A stretch of 64,000 bases of DNA from Symbiodinium natans (Eukaryota > Sar > Dinophyceae > Suessiales > Symbiodiniaceae), in contig CAJNDS010000065.1 of assembly GCA_905221605.1 (NCBI GenBank), positions 176,001-240,000 of the forward strand. Reading direction: 5' to 3'. This document shows positions 36,011 through 46,617 of this stretch, in pieces. The number at the start of each line of letters is the position of its first letter. Within the stretch, counting starts at the first letter, position 1. Made by a program: the position numbers and the translations under genes. Below the pieces are notes generated by a model. It searched no databases. It saw only the letters and a list, made by a program, of their open reading frames with translations, and was not told the DNA's origin.

Positions 36011-36617
36011 TATCAGAATTACCGTGGCCGCGGGAGCTTTGCGGAGAAGATCCTGTGGCGCGCGACGTCGAACTCGGCGGGTGTGCACCCGAGCACGGAC
36101 ACCGCACACACGTCGGCTTCGTCTGTGGACGGCTCCGGAGCGCTGACGTCGCTGCCGCCGCTAAGGCCGCTAAGGTATGCTCTATGGCATACTGGGAAGT
36201 GGCCCAGTCTGTTGGGGTCGACGACTTCTGCAGCGTTGAGATGATGTGTGAATAGGTGACATGTGTTGTGAGAAGTGGCGTCCACGCCACACTGGTTTCG
36301 TCACGTGGTTTCGGCGCGGGACTTCAGAACTTCAGCATTTTCTTTCGGCTGCTGAAGATCGGAATCCAGGGGCTTTGGAGGATTGCGCAATCGCGAGGTC
36401 CCTTCGAAGCAATAAACCGAGCATGCACTCCAAGGCAAGGAGAATCGAATCACCCAAGCGAGAAGCTCAACAAGGAAAGGGTCTTTGACTGATCTTTTGC
36501 CATTCGTGCAGTCTCGAAGATCTGGAACTGGAGTGCATGCAAAACACCCAAGCCACGTACTCGAAGGCATGTCAGCGCGCAACTGCGGAAACTGGCAGAA
36601 CTTACGAAAGCTTGATC
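36011..36617 (+). CDS. Candidate multi-exon gene fragment, unknown product
   Basis: Three splice-bounded segments follow each other. Segment 1, 36011-36174, is bounded by TTGCAG and by AAG|GTATGC, is very GC-rich at third positions in one frame (YQNYRGRGSFAEKILWRATS...), and is also open in a second frame. Segment 2, about 36328-36480, ends at AAGG|GTCTTT and reads FLSAAEDRNPGALEDCAIAR then SKARRIESPKREAQQGK. Segment 3 begins after CGTGCAG at 36512. Spliced by phase it reads VSKIWNWSACKTPKPRTRRH to a stop near 36617, but another frame (LEDLELECMQNTQATYSK...) is equally protein-like. Product and exact frame are undecided. Confidence 0.33.
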
Positions 36618-37337
36618 CAAAGGAAGCATCAACAGCAGCAGTCGGCACTCCAGTCGAAAGCCTTCAGGCACATGGGAAATAAAACAGAAGCTTCGGCTGA
36701 TGCAACTTTATATACTTTTGCGCAAGATTCGAGTACTGCCTGAGGGAATGGGCAAGGGCTTTCGTTCAGAGAAACTGCCCCTGTCGATGCCAGCTCGTCA
36801 GCTCCTTCTTGCTCAGACTCAACCTATCTCAACCTCTTCTGCGTGGGGGCCAAGAATTTACATTTGCACGCTTGTGCATGCTTATGCATGCTTATCCATT
36901 CTTCCAGTGAAATGATTGAAAGCAGAGTCTAGTTCGAAAGGGCGATGTTCGTCCATAAAGCTCATCCACTGCTCAACCGTCTGTTTTGAACTTGTTGTTG
37001 CTGCAGCAAGCCCCTTCCGGACATGGAGGCTCAACATGCGACACATGGCCACTTCCACGACTGCCAGAGACAAAGACTGGATTCTGGATCACATGCCACT
37101 TTCAAAGAAAAGCTGTCTGAGGTGGTCTTCTTGTGATCCTTTCAGCTTTGGCATCTGACATCATTCGACATGAGATGTGTTTGGCAGCGGCGAAGGGTGG
37201 GTGTGTTCGCCGTTGACCTGGTCCCGTCAAGGGGAGTGGCAAAAAGCATTCCAAACATGCAAACGGGTCTGCGGATCACAACAGGAATAGGAGCCACAAG
37301 TTGAACCTCCAACCGATTCCGGAGCGCTGCTTGACAG

Positions 37338-37417
37338 GCTGCTCTGCAGATGGAAGTCGACAGGCTCGAAGCTTCTGCTCGAAAAAAGTTGAGAGTCACC
37401 TGGGCCGCTGCAACTTG
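37338..37417 (+). CDS. Candidate internal exon, coiled-coil
   Basis: An 80-bp segment between a clean acceptor (GCTTGACAG) and donor (CAACTTG|GTAGAG). It reads AALQMEVDRLEASARKKLRV then TWAAAT, an amphipathic charged helix, and leaves phase 2. Its size matches the proven exons in this window (34-96 bp). The 118-codon minus frame at 37142-37498 is then a shadow. I found no neighbouring exon that joins it. Confidence 0.3.
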
Positions 37418-38032
37418 GTAGAGTGATAAGTGATATGGAGCCATCGAATGGCGCTGCAGCTGCCAGAATCTTTTGCCCTGCGCTGCAGGCACACCCATCC
37501 GTTGTCTTCACAGTTCTCGAGGTGCTGCAAATTTCTTGACGAGCATGCCACAAGCTCTTCACTTCGCCACCCCTGACAATGATAGATGTATGCATGTTAC
37601 AGCATGTTGCATGGGAAAGATCGCTGTAGGAGAGGCGCTTTTGTTGCGCATACAAAATGGGCGGGTATTTCCCAGAATGCAGACCCTAGACTACAACAAT
37701 CTTTATGTAGGAACCCCAAAGTGGGTAATGACACCTATTTTTCGGAAACCTCCGATATACGGACGGAGGTCACCCCTCGTCGTTTCTCCATCTAATTTTG
37801 CCGTATTACCTGCACTGCCATTATTCTCTATAATTTGCACATCGCATATTTGTGAGGAGGGGAGAGAGGGCGGGAGCAATGCGCGGGAGCCATTCGGGAC
37901 GCACATCGAAACATCATGTCGCGTGTGAGCAGCAAGCATAGCAAGCGCATGCACAGAAACATCATGTCTCGACGGGGCTACAAGCAAACACGACATGGCC
38001 AAGTACAGAAGTGCCAGAAACGCACCGCGGAG

Positions 38033-38201
38033 TTCCGCTACCACGATATTTGCCAGGGTTTTCGGACGCGGAGAATTTCGTTGCCACGGGACTTGCGGGG
38101 TTTTGGTGTGCGCAGAATTCCGTTAGTACGATATTTGAGTTGTTTTGGTGCGCGCGGACTTCCGCTACCACGATATTTGCGGGGTTTTGGTTGCCGGGGC
38201 C
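38033..38201. repeat. 42-bp minisatellite, four units
   Basis: Units start at 38033 (43 bp), 38076, 38118 and 38160 and share the frame TTCCGYTACCACGATATTTG followed by GGGGTTTTGGTGCGC. Three of the four are exactly 42 bp, a multiple of three. In one plus frame (37916-38263) they give a 14-residue repeat such as LPLPRYLRGFGCRG. The following 240 bp (38205-38440) carry a looser GCCTTTTGGGGC-like repeat. Just upstream, GAAACATCATGTCKCG occurs twice, 49 bp apart (37908 and 37957). Confidence 0.8.
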
Positions 38202-38595
38202 TGTTGATGCCTTTCAAGCCTTGTTGGGGCCCTCTAAGCCTTGGAATGCCTTGGAACCCCTAGAGGACATAGACTAGTATTTTGCGGGGCCCGTTGGGGC
38301 TTTTGGGGCCTTCCACCAGGCCTTTTAGGGTCTTCTAAGCCTATCCTATTTCCTTGGGGCCTTTTGGAGCCTTTTGGGTCTTTCGGGCCTCCCAATGCCT
38401 TCCAGTGTTTTTGGGGCATTTTGGGGTTGTGGGGGCTTCTTAAGGTTTTAGCCTCGAGACAAAAGACTTCTTCGTCGTAACAAGTGCTTCTTGTCACGGT
38501 ATGGTGAAAGCAGCGCCTGTCATGGCATGAAAAACAAGGGTCCTGTCATGCTTACGGTTGGTGCATCTTCTCCCCAAAGCCTTTATCTATAAATA

Positions 38596-38905
38596 TTGAC
38601 TAAATCCTCACTCGTCCATGGTTTCTTACTATGGTTTGTCGGAATTCGTTTATATTTGCACTTCTACAAGCTCTTTGCAACTCTCGCTCTCATTTGTTTT
38701 TGTTTGTTTTTGTTTTTCTCTCCCTCTCTCTCTCTCTCTTTACAAATATATTTATGGATGTATACATATATGTCGTATGTATGAGTGCTCCCCACCCGGT
38801 ACGCTGACCAAAGTCAGGTTTCGACTGCAGAAGCAGAATTCCTATAGTGGTCATCAGTGGCCTATACTACGGGAAATAATTGGGGTGTGTGTGTGTGTGT
38901 GTGTG
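38596..38905. repeat. CT and GT microsatellites
   Basis: (CT)n lies at about 38718-38740, TA-rich text at 38740-38780, and (GT)n at 38885-38906. No credible gene spans them. Confidence 0.7.
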
Positions 38906-39177
38906 TCTCGAATCCCGGGCCCTCTATTTTGCACGTGACTGAATGAAAATGACTATAAGGACAAATACAGTTACATGCAGTTACATACATATATAGATAT
39001 TTTCATACACAATATGTAATATGTATACACACAGAAAGCGGGGCCGATGAGATCCAATCAGGCTGTTTCGGCTTTTGTTGTTTTGAAAGAGTGCTTCTGG
39101 GGTGATTTTTCAAAAGTCCCGAGGTGGGACAGCTGTTGGGACTCGCGGAGCACTGAATTTCGGGAACGCAGGCTGTA

Positions 39178-39381
39178 TTGCGAATGAACGGCATTATGGA
39201 CTTCTTGACTTCCGATACGTTCTGTGAGGTTTTTGAAACTCAAAGCGCCTGCCAGGCGCTTTTTGCCTATGTTCACACACTCCGGACGTTTAACGGCGAC
39301 TGGAGCTGGGATCCATTGCAGGCTGCCGTAGCGACCTCAGCCAGAAACATGTCTCAGCTGTCTGCCACAAAGCCGTCCTGA
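39178..39381 (+). CDS. Unrecognised 67-aa frame (doubtful)
   Basis: A protein-like frame (FETQSACQALFAYVHTLRTF, then NGDWSWDPLQAAVATSARNM). It is amphipathic and free of repeats. No family, no obvious splice sites. It is included because its composition stands out from the surrounding AT-rich non-coding text. Confidence 0.18.
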   Translation: MRMNGIMDFLTSDTFCEVFETQSACQALFAYVHTLRTFNGDWSWDPLQAAVATSARNMSQLSATKPS

Positions 39382-40177
39382 CAAGCCGATGCCTTGTTCC
39401 ATGGCACGAGTGCCTTTGAAGCAAAGCCCTGAGACGTGAATCAGGCGCACATGTTCCACCTTGGGAAAGGCATTTGGGCAGCTTGGATGAAACAGCTTCT
39501 TGGTGGGATCAGGCAACGCGCTGGCAACTGACACTTGTGTCTCTACGTGGCGCAAGATGTAGGCGTGCGCGTGCGGTAGCACAAATTTTGCTTACATGTT
39601 GATAGGGTAAGCAAGAGCAAGCAAAAGCAAGCAACCAAGCCAGCAAGAGTCACGCGAGAGCCAACCAACAAGCCAACTTGCGACTGCTGCTACCTCCTGC
39701 TGCTGCCATGTGGCGAACTTGAAAACTTCTGGACTTTTATATAATTGTAAGCAAAAGCTTAAAACTTCATGCGGAATCGCTGCTTTTTGGAAGGCTCTCG
39801 GGATTATTCCATTGCCACAATACGGGCATAGTCCCATCCAATCCTGGCAACCCTATAATGACTGCACATTCTCATGCCTTGCCAGGCCCACCAAGTTCAT
39901 GAGTCAGCGACGAGCACACTTCAAGTGCTTTGGCAGTCAGCCACCTGGCCGCAAATCACGGTTCCCACGCTTCCATGAGACTGCTGTGTATATTGTGACA
40001 TCTGGTCATCTGGTGCTGAATCGTATGGTAACCGTGCATGTGCTGATTCTGAGGGCGTTTAGGATTGGACTTGTGAGACTGAAGTGGCAAATCGCGAAAC
40101 ATCGCTTGCATCGAACGTGTTGCAGCTTGAGGTCGCCCACGGGGATTGAAAAGGAACACATCATCTCCGTTATCTGG

Positions 40178-40225
40178 TTTAGGGTTTAGGGTTTAGGGTT
40201 TAGGGTTTAGGGTTTAGGGTTTAGG
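40178..40225 (+). repeat. Interstitial telomere-type repeat (TTTAGGG)n
   Basis: Six perfect TTTAGGG units (40178-40219) followed by a partial one (40220-40225). This is the Arabidopsis-type telomere unit also reported for dinoflagellate chromosome ends. The array is internal, with unique sequence on both sides, so it marks an old end joining, a repair insertion or a satellite seed rather than a chromosome end. A further isolated GGGTTTAGGG lies at about 40254-40263. Confidence 0.95.
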
Positions 40226-43200
40226 CGAGGACGTTCTGCAAGCCTGCTGCAAAAGGGTTTAGGGACAAATGCTACAAATGCTACGAATGCGAGGGGGAGG
40301 GGGGGGGAGTTGGGTTGTTTTAAACAAAGATTTGGAGCAGTTGCATCCGCTTGTAGCAGATCCCGGCTGGCCAGGGGGGTTTTACACAACCCCAATGCAG
40401 CACTTGGTTCCAAATACCTGGGAGTCTTGCTACGGCATGTGCTCTGCCAAACAGCTGGGGATGTCGGGGTACGTTTATGTTTGGAGCTGCGACATCGTTA
40501 GACATTGTCACTCTGGGGCTGCGGAACATCTGGAGATGAAATAAAACGCTGCCTCAAACTACTCAGCTCGTTTCATCATACAAGGGGCTTTCAAGCACTG
40601 CGGAATTCTGTACTTTACAGCATTTGCTGGGGCTGCAACACACTTTGATGCTCAATATTTGATGTTTCGAAAGACAAACGCAGTAGTTCGTCGCAGTCGG
40701 GCTCCCGAACGCTTCGAAAAGCTGTAAGCTCGCATGCGTGATCTTGGTTCTGCCTCAATTACCATTCAAATTCGAGTCGTCATTTTACTTCTTGCTTTGT
40801 CCCTACGGAGTGACGGTGATGTGTTACTAGTAGGTAGGCACATGGCAAAACCTGAGAGCAAGCCATAGGACCTACAGGACAACAGTGCTGTCTGTGTCTT
40901 AGTTGCCTGTACTTGTTCAACAGCGGGATGCCTGTGATTGGAGCGTATTGTGTATGCCTCACCTGCTTGGTACAGCCCTCACACCTTGGTTCAACAAGCA
41001 CACAGATGGAATATTGCTGGTTGAAAGGAACGTTGGCATCATTCGGAATGCCAAGAAAAGTGCTGTCGTGCGGGCACGAAGTGAGCCCATGCACATGACT
41101 GCAGCAAGTGCTTTCGGGCTTGGAAATGATGTTCGTCTTCACTCCTTTTACATGCTCGTCGCCCAGTGCTCTTTGGACCCCGCGACAGCTGTGCAAATGA
41201 GGCTGTGAAGCTGCCCGGTGGTGGCTTCGGTGCTAGCTTCGCAGTGTGCCCAGATAATTCACAGAATGTGCAGCGATGACAAAGTACAAGTACAGGTTCC
41301 CATGCCTCGGCCCCCTGAACAGTTGATCCATGTTGTGCGTGGAGCATCCTTTGTTCCATCTTCATCAGAGATCCTCCGGCGCTGATTCCAGAGAGAGTTC
41401 CAACACGAAAGCCATCAAGGCAGTGAAAGCCATCAAGGCTATGATAGAGTCCGTAAGATGGAAGAGGGAGGTTCTGTGCAGTTTTGGTCGTTGCCAAGTT
41501 GCTCGGGCATAGTAGCTAGCCCATGGATGGCATAGGGCGCCACTTGGCATGCGCTGTTTTAGATACAGTGTTGGTCGGCTGACCTTTCAGGCTTTGCTGC
41601 TCACTCCTCACTGTCACAAGACCTCCACGAATCTGCAAGACATTCGGTAAGCCAATGGCCCATGCCCATAAGAGTCCATGTATCCGAGACTAAGGACCGG
41701 CATTGCATCAGCGACGTGGCTGCTCTCCTAGGTCGTGGAGTTGGTTCCTGCGCTGGGCACTCAGGTTGAACCCGTCCAAACTGTTGGCGCGATTCGTTTT
41801 CTTGGATAAGCAGGGGGCCCATTGATTCACGGCCAAACCAAACCTCTTTTTCAGGTTTGGCCCGTGCCATGGAGAGAACCTGTCGACATGAGATGTTGTC
41901 CCAACTGCAAGGTCCGAGCCAGGCAGGAGGAAGCGCTGGTGGAACCAAACAAGACTTCCCTGCGTGGCTTGTTAGATCTACGTAATCCTTCGAAAGACCA
42001 CAAGACAACGACAAAGTCACGCCCTTCTTTTGGCTTGTGAAAGGTTCTGGTGGACAGAGTCGGATGAAGGTGGTGCATGGACAGCACAGCCAGCCAGATT
42101 CCCTGACCTCACAGCTAACATCCATACTTAGCCGACATTGGCCAGAGCACTCTCTCTCTCTCTCTCTCTGTGCAGCGCTGAGCGTCAGCAGCCCTTTTAG
42201 TGGGACTAACATGCGGGAAAACATAGAAGTCAGAGGATGCGTAAGGTATGGGGAAATTAAGTCTCCCATTCTGCACAGGGCTCTTCGCAACCCTTTCGCG
42301 TGAGACGATGGCAGGGCTAGAAAGGCCGAACAAAAAGGGAGTGCAACACATTGGGAGCCACCGTCTTCCATGTTTGGTCAGTGCCACAAGCGTAGAAATC
42401 AGGGCCAAGTGCGGTGAATCCGGTGAACACAGGGAGCCGCCCATCTCCCGTGCTGGAACGAGGATAAAGCGCAGGATGAAATAAAATCCGCGTCGGACCT
42501 CCATAAGTTGTGGGAAACCTGCGTCACTGTCGAGACTGAAAGGTCCGGTAGGAGAAAAGTAGAGAGAGGCCATCCTCCCTCCATGTCAAGTATAAGCGGT
42601 ATTGCGGTATTCCAATGAGAATGTCGTAGATCATTGCAGTTTTATTGGCAATCCTTGCAGTCGTACTGGCAATTGCTGTAAAGGCCATGTCAGCCCAGGT
42701 AAGGAAAGGGACGATCCACGTCGTCTTGTGCCAGAACTTCGGCCATGGCACTGACAAACGAGACCCTGCACCAGCCGCGTCGCTGACAAAACGCACCCCC
42801 GTCCCCTGCCCAACAGTTCAGACAAGGACGGGAGAGCCGAAACTTTGGGCGGCCTTCGCAACATGAACCGTGCCAAAGGTATGGCCCACGCTCCAGCTCG
42901 GCGACCGTTTGAGGTCAGTCACCACCCCATGCAGAAGCGGCCAGCGATTCTCAGGTGGGCAACTATACCTGCTGCCTCCTGCTCCAGTCACGAAACTGCT
43001 GCTTAGGGATCAAGATCGTTTGCGGAGTTGAATGAAGTTGCAGCTGCTGTTAACTCGGGAGGCTTGAGCGAGGAGCCTTCAGAAACGATGGGCAAGTTCA
43101 ATTGAGACTAGAGCCATTTGAGCTTAACAGGCTTAACAGGTCGTTCTAGATTGAACGGCTTGGAATTTTTCCTTGTCGGACGTGGGGCTTTTCGGTTAAA

Positions 43201-43256
43201 GCCGGAAAACATAAAAGGCGAAGCCCTGCGGTGCAGCGCCCATCGTATCGGAGAAG
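40226..43256. other. No recognisable gene; long frames only
   Basis: The longest frames are on the minus strand: 41039-41497 (152 codons), 41601-42371 (256 codons) and 42115-42573 (152 codons). The last two run through a (CT)n microsatellite at about 42152-42170, read as Arg-Glu repeats. Plus-strand frames overlap them with equally plausible composition. No domain could be recognised on either strand. Confidence 0.3.
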
Positions 43257-44491
43257 ATGCTCAGGTCTAGGAAGTTGGGGCCATTGAAACCCCTATTCTT
43301 CACTGGACCTGGAGAAATCGCTGATCGGTGCCGTTATTGTTCGGAATTCGCCGCGTCTCGAAAATACCATGCCAGATGCTTTACGAGCCTTATACCCGAG
43401 CCGCCCCGAGTCTGCACTCCGTGCATTCCGTTCCATTGTTGACAAGCTTGTTGGGCTGGTTATGCTGCGTTCTCTATCGGATGGTTAACTTCAATCCAAG
43501 TCATGGATCGAGCCTTTCCTTTGGTATTGCTGGATGTGGGGATGTGGGATAATGTAGGGGCCTGATGCGGGACTTGGCCGAAGGGAGTTTAGAGTCTCAA
43601 GTCTGCACCGTCCGGAGCCCTTTGCAGAATTAGCATTCGTAGGCCTCTTAAGACCCAAAGCTGGTGCAAACTTGTGCCCACACTTGTGTCGGCAAACACT
43701 AAGAGCAGCTCGAAAGAGCTCGAAATCCACACAGCGTCGAAGCGCTGTGTGCGTTATCCGAGTTGCCCCGTTGATTTGATCAGGCAAGGGCCCTCCGAGA
43801 AGCCCGGGAGATCGCGACGGCAGCAGCGGACAGAGCAGAGGCATCAGCAAAGCAAGCACAGCCCATTTCAGATCGGTCAAATTTGGTCAAAATACAAGGC
43901 TTGTGGCTAGCAGCAACTTCTGATGATGTTAGCCCGATGCAGTGGTGGTGGATAATGCGCAGAGCAATCTCGCAGAAGCGTTTGCAACCGCAAGGATCGG
44001 CAACGTTTTTGAAGCCCCACAACCTTGAAGCACGGCCGTGCTCGAAATACAAAGCCGTTGAATCTGGAAAAAGCCTTCCGAAGCACACGTTGCGACCTTG
44101 GAGGAAGGCAACGTGCGTGGGGCCGCCCGGCTGCGGCGCGGCGCGAAGAAGCTGGACTTCCTCGCTTCTTTCGCCTGGCACCACCCGGAGGCTCGGAAGC
44201 GGATTCGATATGTGACTAGACTAGTCGCCTAGTCGCTATAGACGGACCATATCGACGTCTGCCATATGCAGTGTTGAAAGTCACTCACCTCTAGGCTTCT
44301 GTTTGTGACCGTCGTTCTGAAAGCATACTGCAACCCAACCAGAAAGAAACCTACGAAGGCGTGTCTAAAGTTTCACTGTTTCACTGACCAGTCCGAAATT
44401 TGTCCTATGGCAATTAATAGCCCGACTGTGAGCATTCTTTTCTGGCATCTGGCAACCCATCGCCAGGCTTTGGGTTCTGACTTGGCAACCC

Positions 44492-44930
44492 ATGTGCAGG
44501 CTCTGGAGCAGGCCGGGGTTGGATGGATCGCGTTTGGGAGGGGCTGAGAGGGCAGAGCGGAAATTGAGTCGGGTGGATGAGGGCTTGCTTGTTCGCAATT
44601 GCCTCAAGCATGGCTCTTGCGTGTTTTGGATGACAAGTAAGTTCCTGGCTAAGACAGGCTTGAAAGATGAGGGTTGGCTTGAAGACATTGATTGGCCTTT
44701 GGCATCATCCGGACGATGATCGCTATGTGGATGATGCAGGGGATGACGAGGATGCAGTGATGACATGTCTAGTGCGCTGTGCAATTTGACTGGCAGGTCT
44801 CCCTTAAGACCTACAACGCTACATCAGAGATTTACGACCAAACAATCCAGAATAAGCCCCGAAGACCTTCCGTGGAGGTGTTGGAAGGTTTTGGTCAAGA
44901 GTCCGAGGAGGTCTCCAGGAGGCAGCGGAG
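44492..44930 (+). CDS. Candidate two-exon gene fragment, unknown product
   Basis: The first part (44492-44719) reads KLSRVDEGLLVRNCLKHGSC, then FLAKTGLKDEGWLEDIDW, all in one frame. The second part, 44797-44930, lies between GACTGGCAG and CGGAG|GTATTT and reads VSLKTYNATSEIYDQTIQNK, then PSVEVLEGFGQESEEVSRRQ, ending in phase 2. Both have charged, ordered composition. The minus frame 44365-44784 is probably a shadow. I cannot fix the first exon's donor, and I do not recognise the family. The EEP gene begins about 1.7 kb downstream on the same strand, as expected for unidirectional dinoflagellate gene arrays. Confidence 0.35.
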
Positions 44931-46617
44931 GTATTTTGCCTGCGTTCTAAGGGGGAGGGAGTCTGCCCACCCAGAGGAGACTCACATGGGGTCAGTGCAC
45001 TTATGGCCAGCGTTGTGTGCCTGTGCTGTTGTGGAGAATGTCAAGCCAACATGCTCGTGCCGGGGCTTTTTGAGAGCTTTGCCTGCAGACACCCTTACTC
45101 TTCCAATCACAAAACATCTTTGCAACTGCATCAGATGCATCCGATACACAATACACAAATACAGTAATTATACAATTGTATACAATTGTTTTTTTCCGTT
45201 TTGTCAGGTGACAAGGTGAATTCCCGTCCCCCCCCAAGACTCCAGAGAATGTCTCGGCCGTGAAGGGACCCTGTGCTTGAAGCAGGTAAGAGGCGGTATC
45301 AACGAACATGTCAAGTGACGTGCTGCAACTGAAAACCACAGAGATACTGCCACCAGAACTTGCTTGATGTTCTGCATGTTGCCAGGCGAGCATCGATGAA
45401 TGATGGGATAGCGTTGCCTGGAAGATCTTGAGGGCTCTGTTTCGAGCATGCACATGACCGTCCGGTCAGACGGGGTAAGTGCAAATAAGATCGTGTAAGT
45501 ACACTTACAGCAGAGCTGGAAAAATTGCTCGTTGAGTCCGGGGCAGGCAGAGTCCAGGGAGAGTAGATGATCGAGTCACATCCAGTCATACTGGTAAGCG
45601 CCATTGTTCGAGGGGCACCCCTTCAAGCTTTGAGAAGCTTTCAGCGGACCGAAAAGCCAGGTGAGCAACGCGGGGTTTGAAGGTTGGGATGTGGGCGAGG
45701 ACTCCAACTATGACGCTAAGCGATTTGAGATGGTGCATGAATATATGTATTGAAGCAAGTAGGAGCCGCAAAATAAGAGATCTGAGATTAGGTTTTCAGT
45801 TTTCCGAGGAGCTTATACCTGGCACAAACATTTGAGAGCAGTATGCTAGATCCGAACAGTCCATCCTTTCCGGGCGGGCTGAGTAACGTAGTTTGCACAG
45901 CGGGGATAGACATCTGCGTGTCGTGGCCATGTTGATGCTGAAACGGCACATTATTTCTTGAGACATGCTGCACGAGGCTACAAGCATGAGAGCAGGATGA
46001 CTCCATGTATTTGTTCTGTATACATTATACATGCAAAAGAGTGCCTCACCTGTAGACATGGCAGGGTCGGTCCGAGGGTTAGTCATGAGATCTGTTTTGG
46101 GAATTATAGCAGTTAATGCTTGAACTTGCGCATGGTGTGGATGCCACTGTGGGCCCTTCCTGCTGGTGGACTCTGCCGCATCTGGTGAGTCCTCCTCAAC
46201 TGAACCGCTACTACGGCCACCAAGGCACCAAACAGAGCAAAGCATTTCATTTATTTAATTATTGCCATTGCTGAATCTCTCGGACACCTTCGGGTCTCAC
46301 CTGTTGAAGGTCCGGGCCGCTCTCACAGCCAGGAGGGGCGCGCGGGAGCGCGTCGGCACCCACGCACAGCGCTGCCGACCGCAGCGCTGCCGCCAACGCT
46401 GCTCTCTGGAGGCTTTGGATTGGCGCAGGGCCCTCAGATGCACGCAGAGTGCGCCGAATGGCCCAAATATTATGCCCGCTGGGCCTCCTCAATGGCACAG
46501 TGCATCCTTTCGTGAAGGCTTCTTAGACGGCGGGCTTCGGCATGGCGAGGGGCGTTCGACCCTCGCGGCCGTGCATCGCGACGAGCACAAGGAGGACAAG
46601 GCACGGGCGAGACTCGC
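44931..46617. other. Spacer between the candidate gene and the EEP gene
   Basis: One short possible plus exon ends at CATCTG|GTGAGT near 46179 (MPLWALPAGGLCRI in frame). From about 46290 the DNA becomes GC-rich and all plus frames are open to 46620, so this may hold the 5' end of the EEP gene. Minus frames at 45796-46245 and 46259-46498 are open but unrecognised. Confidence 0.3.
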
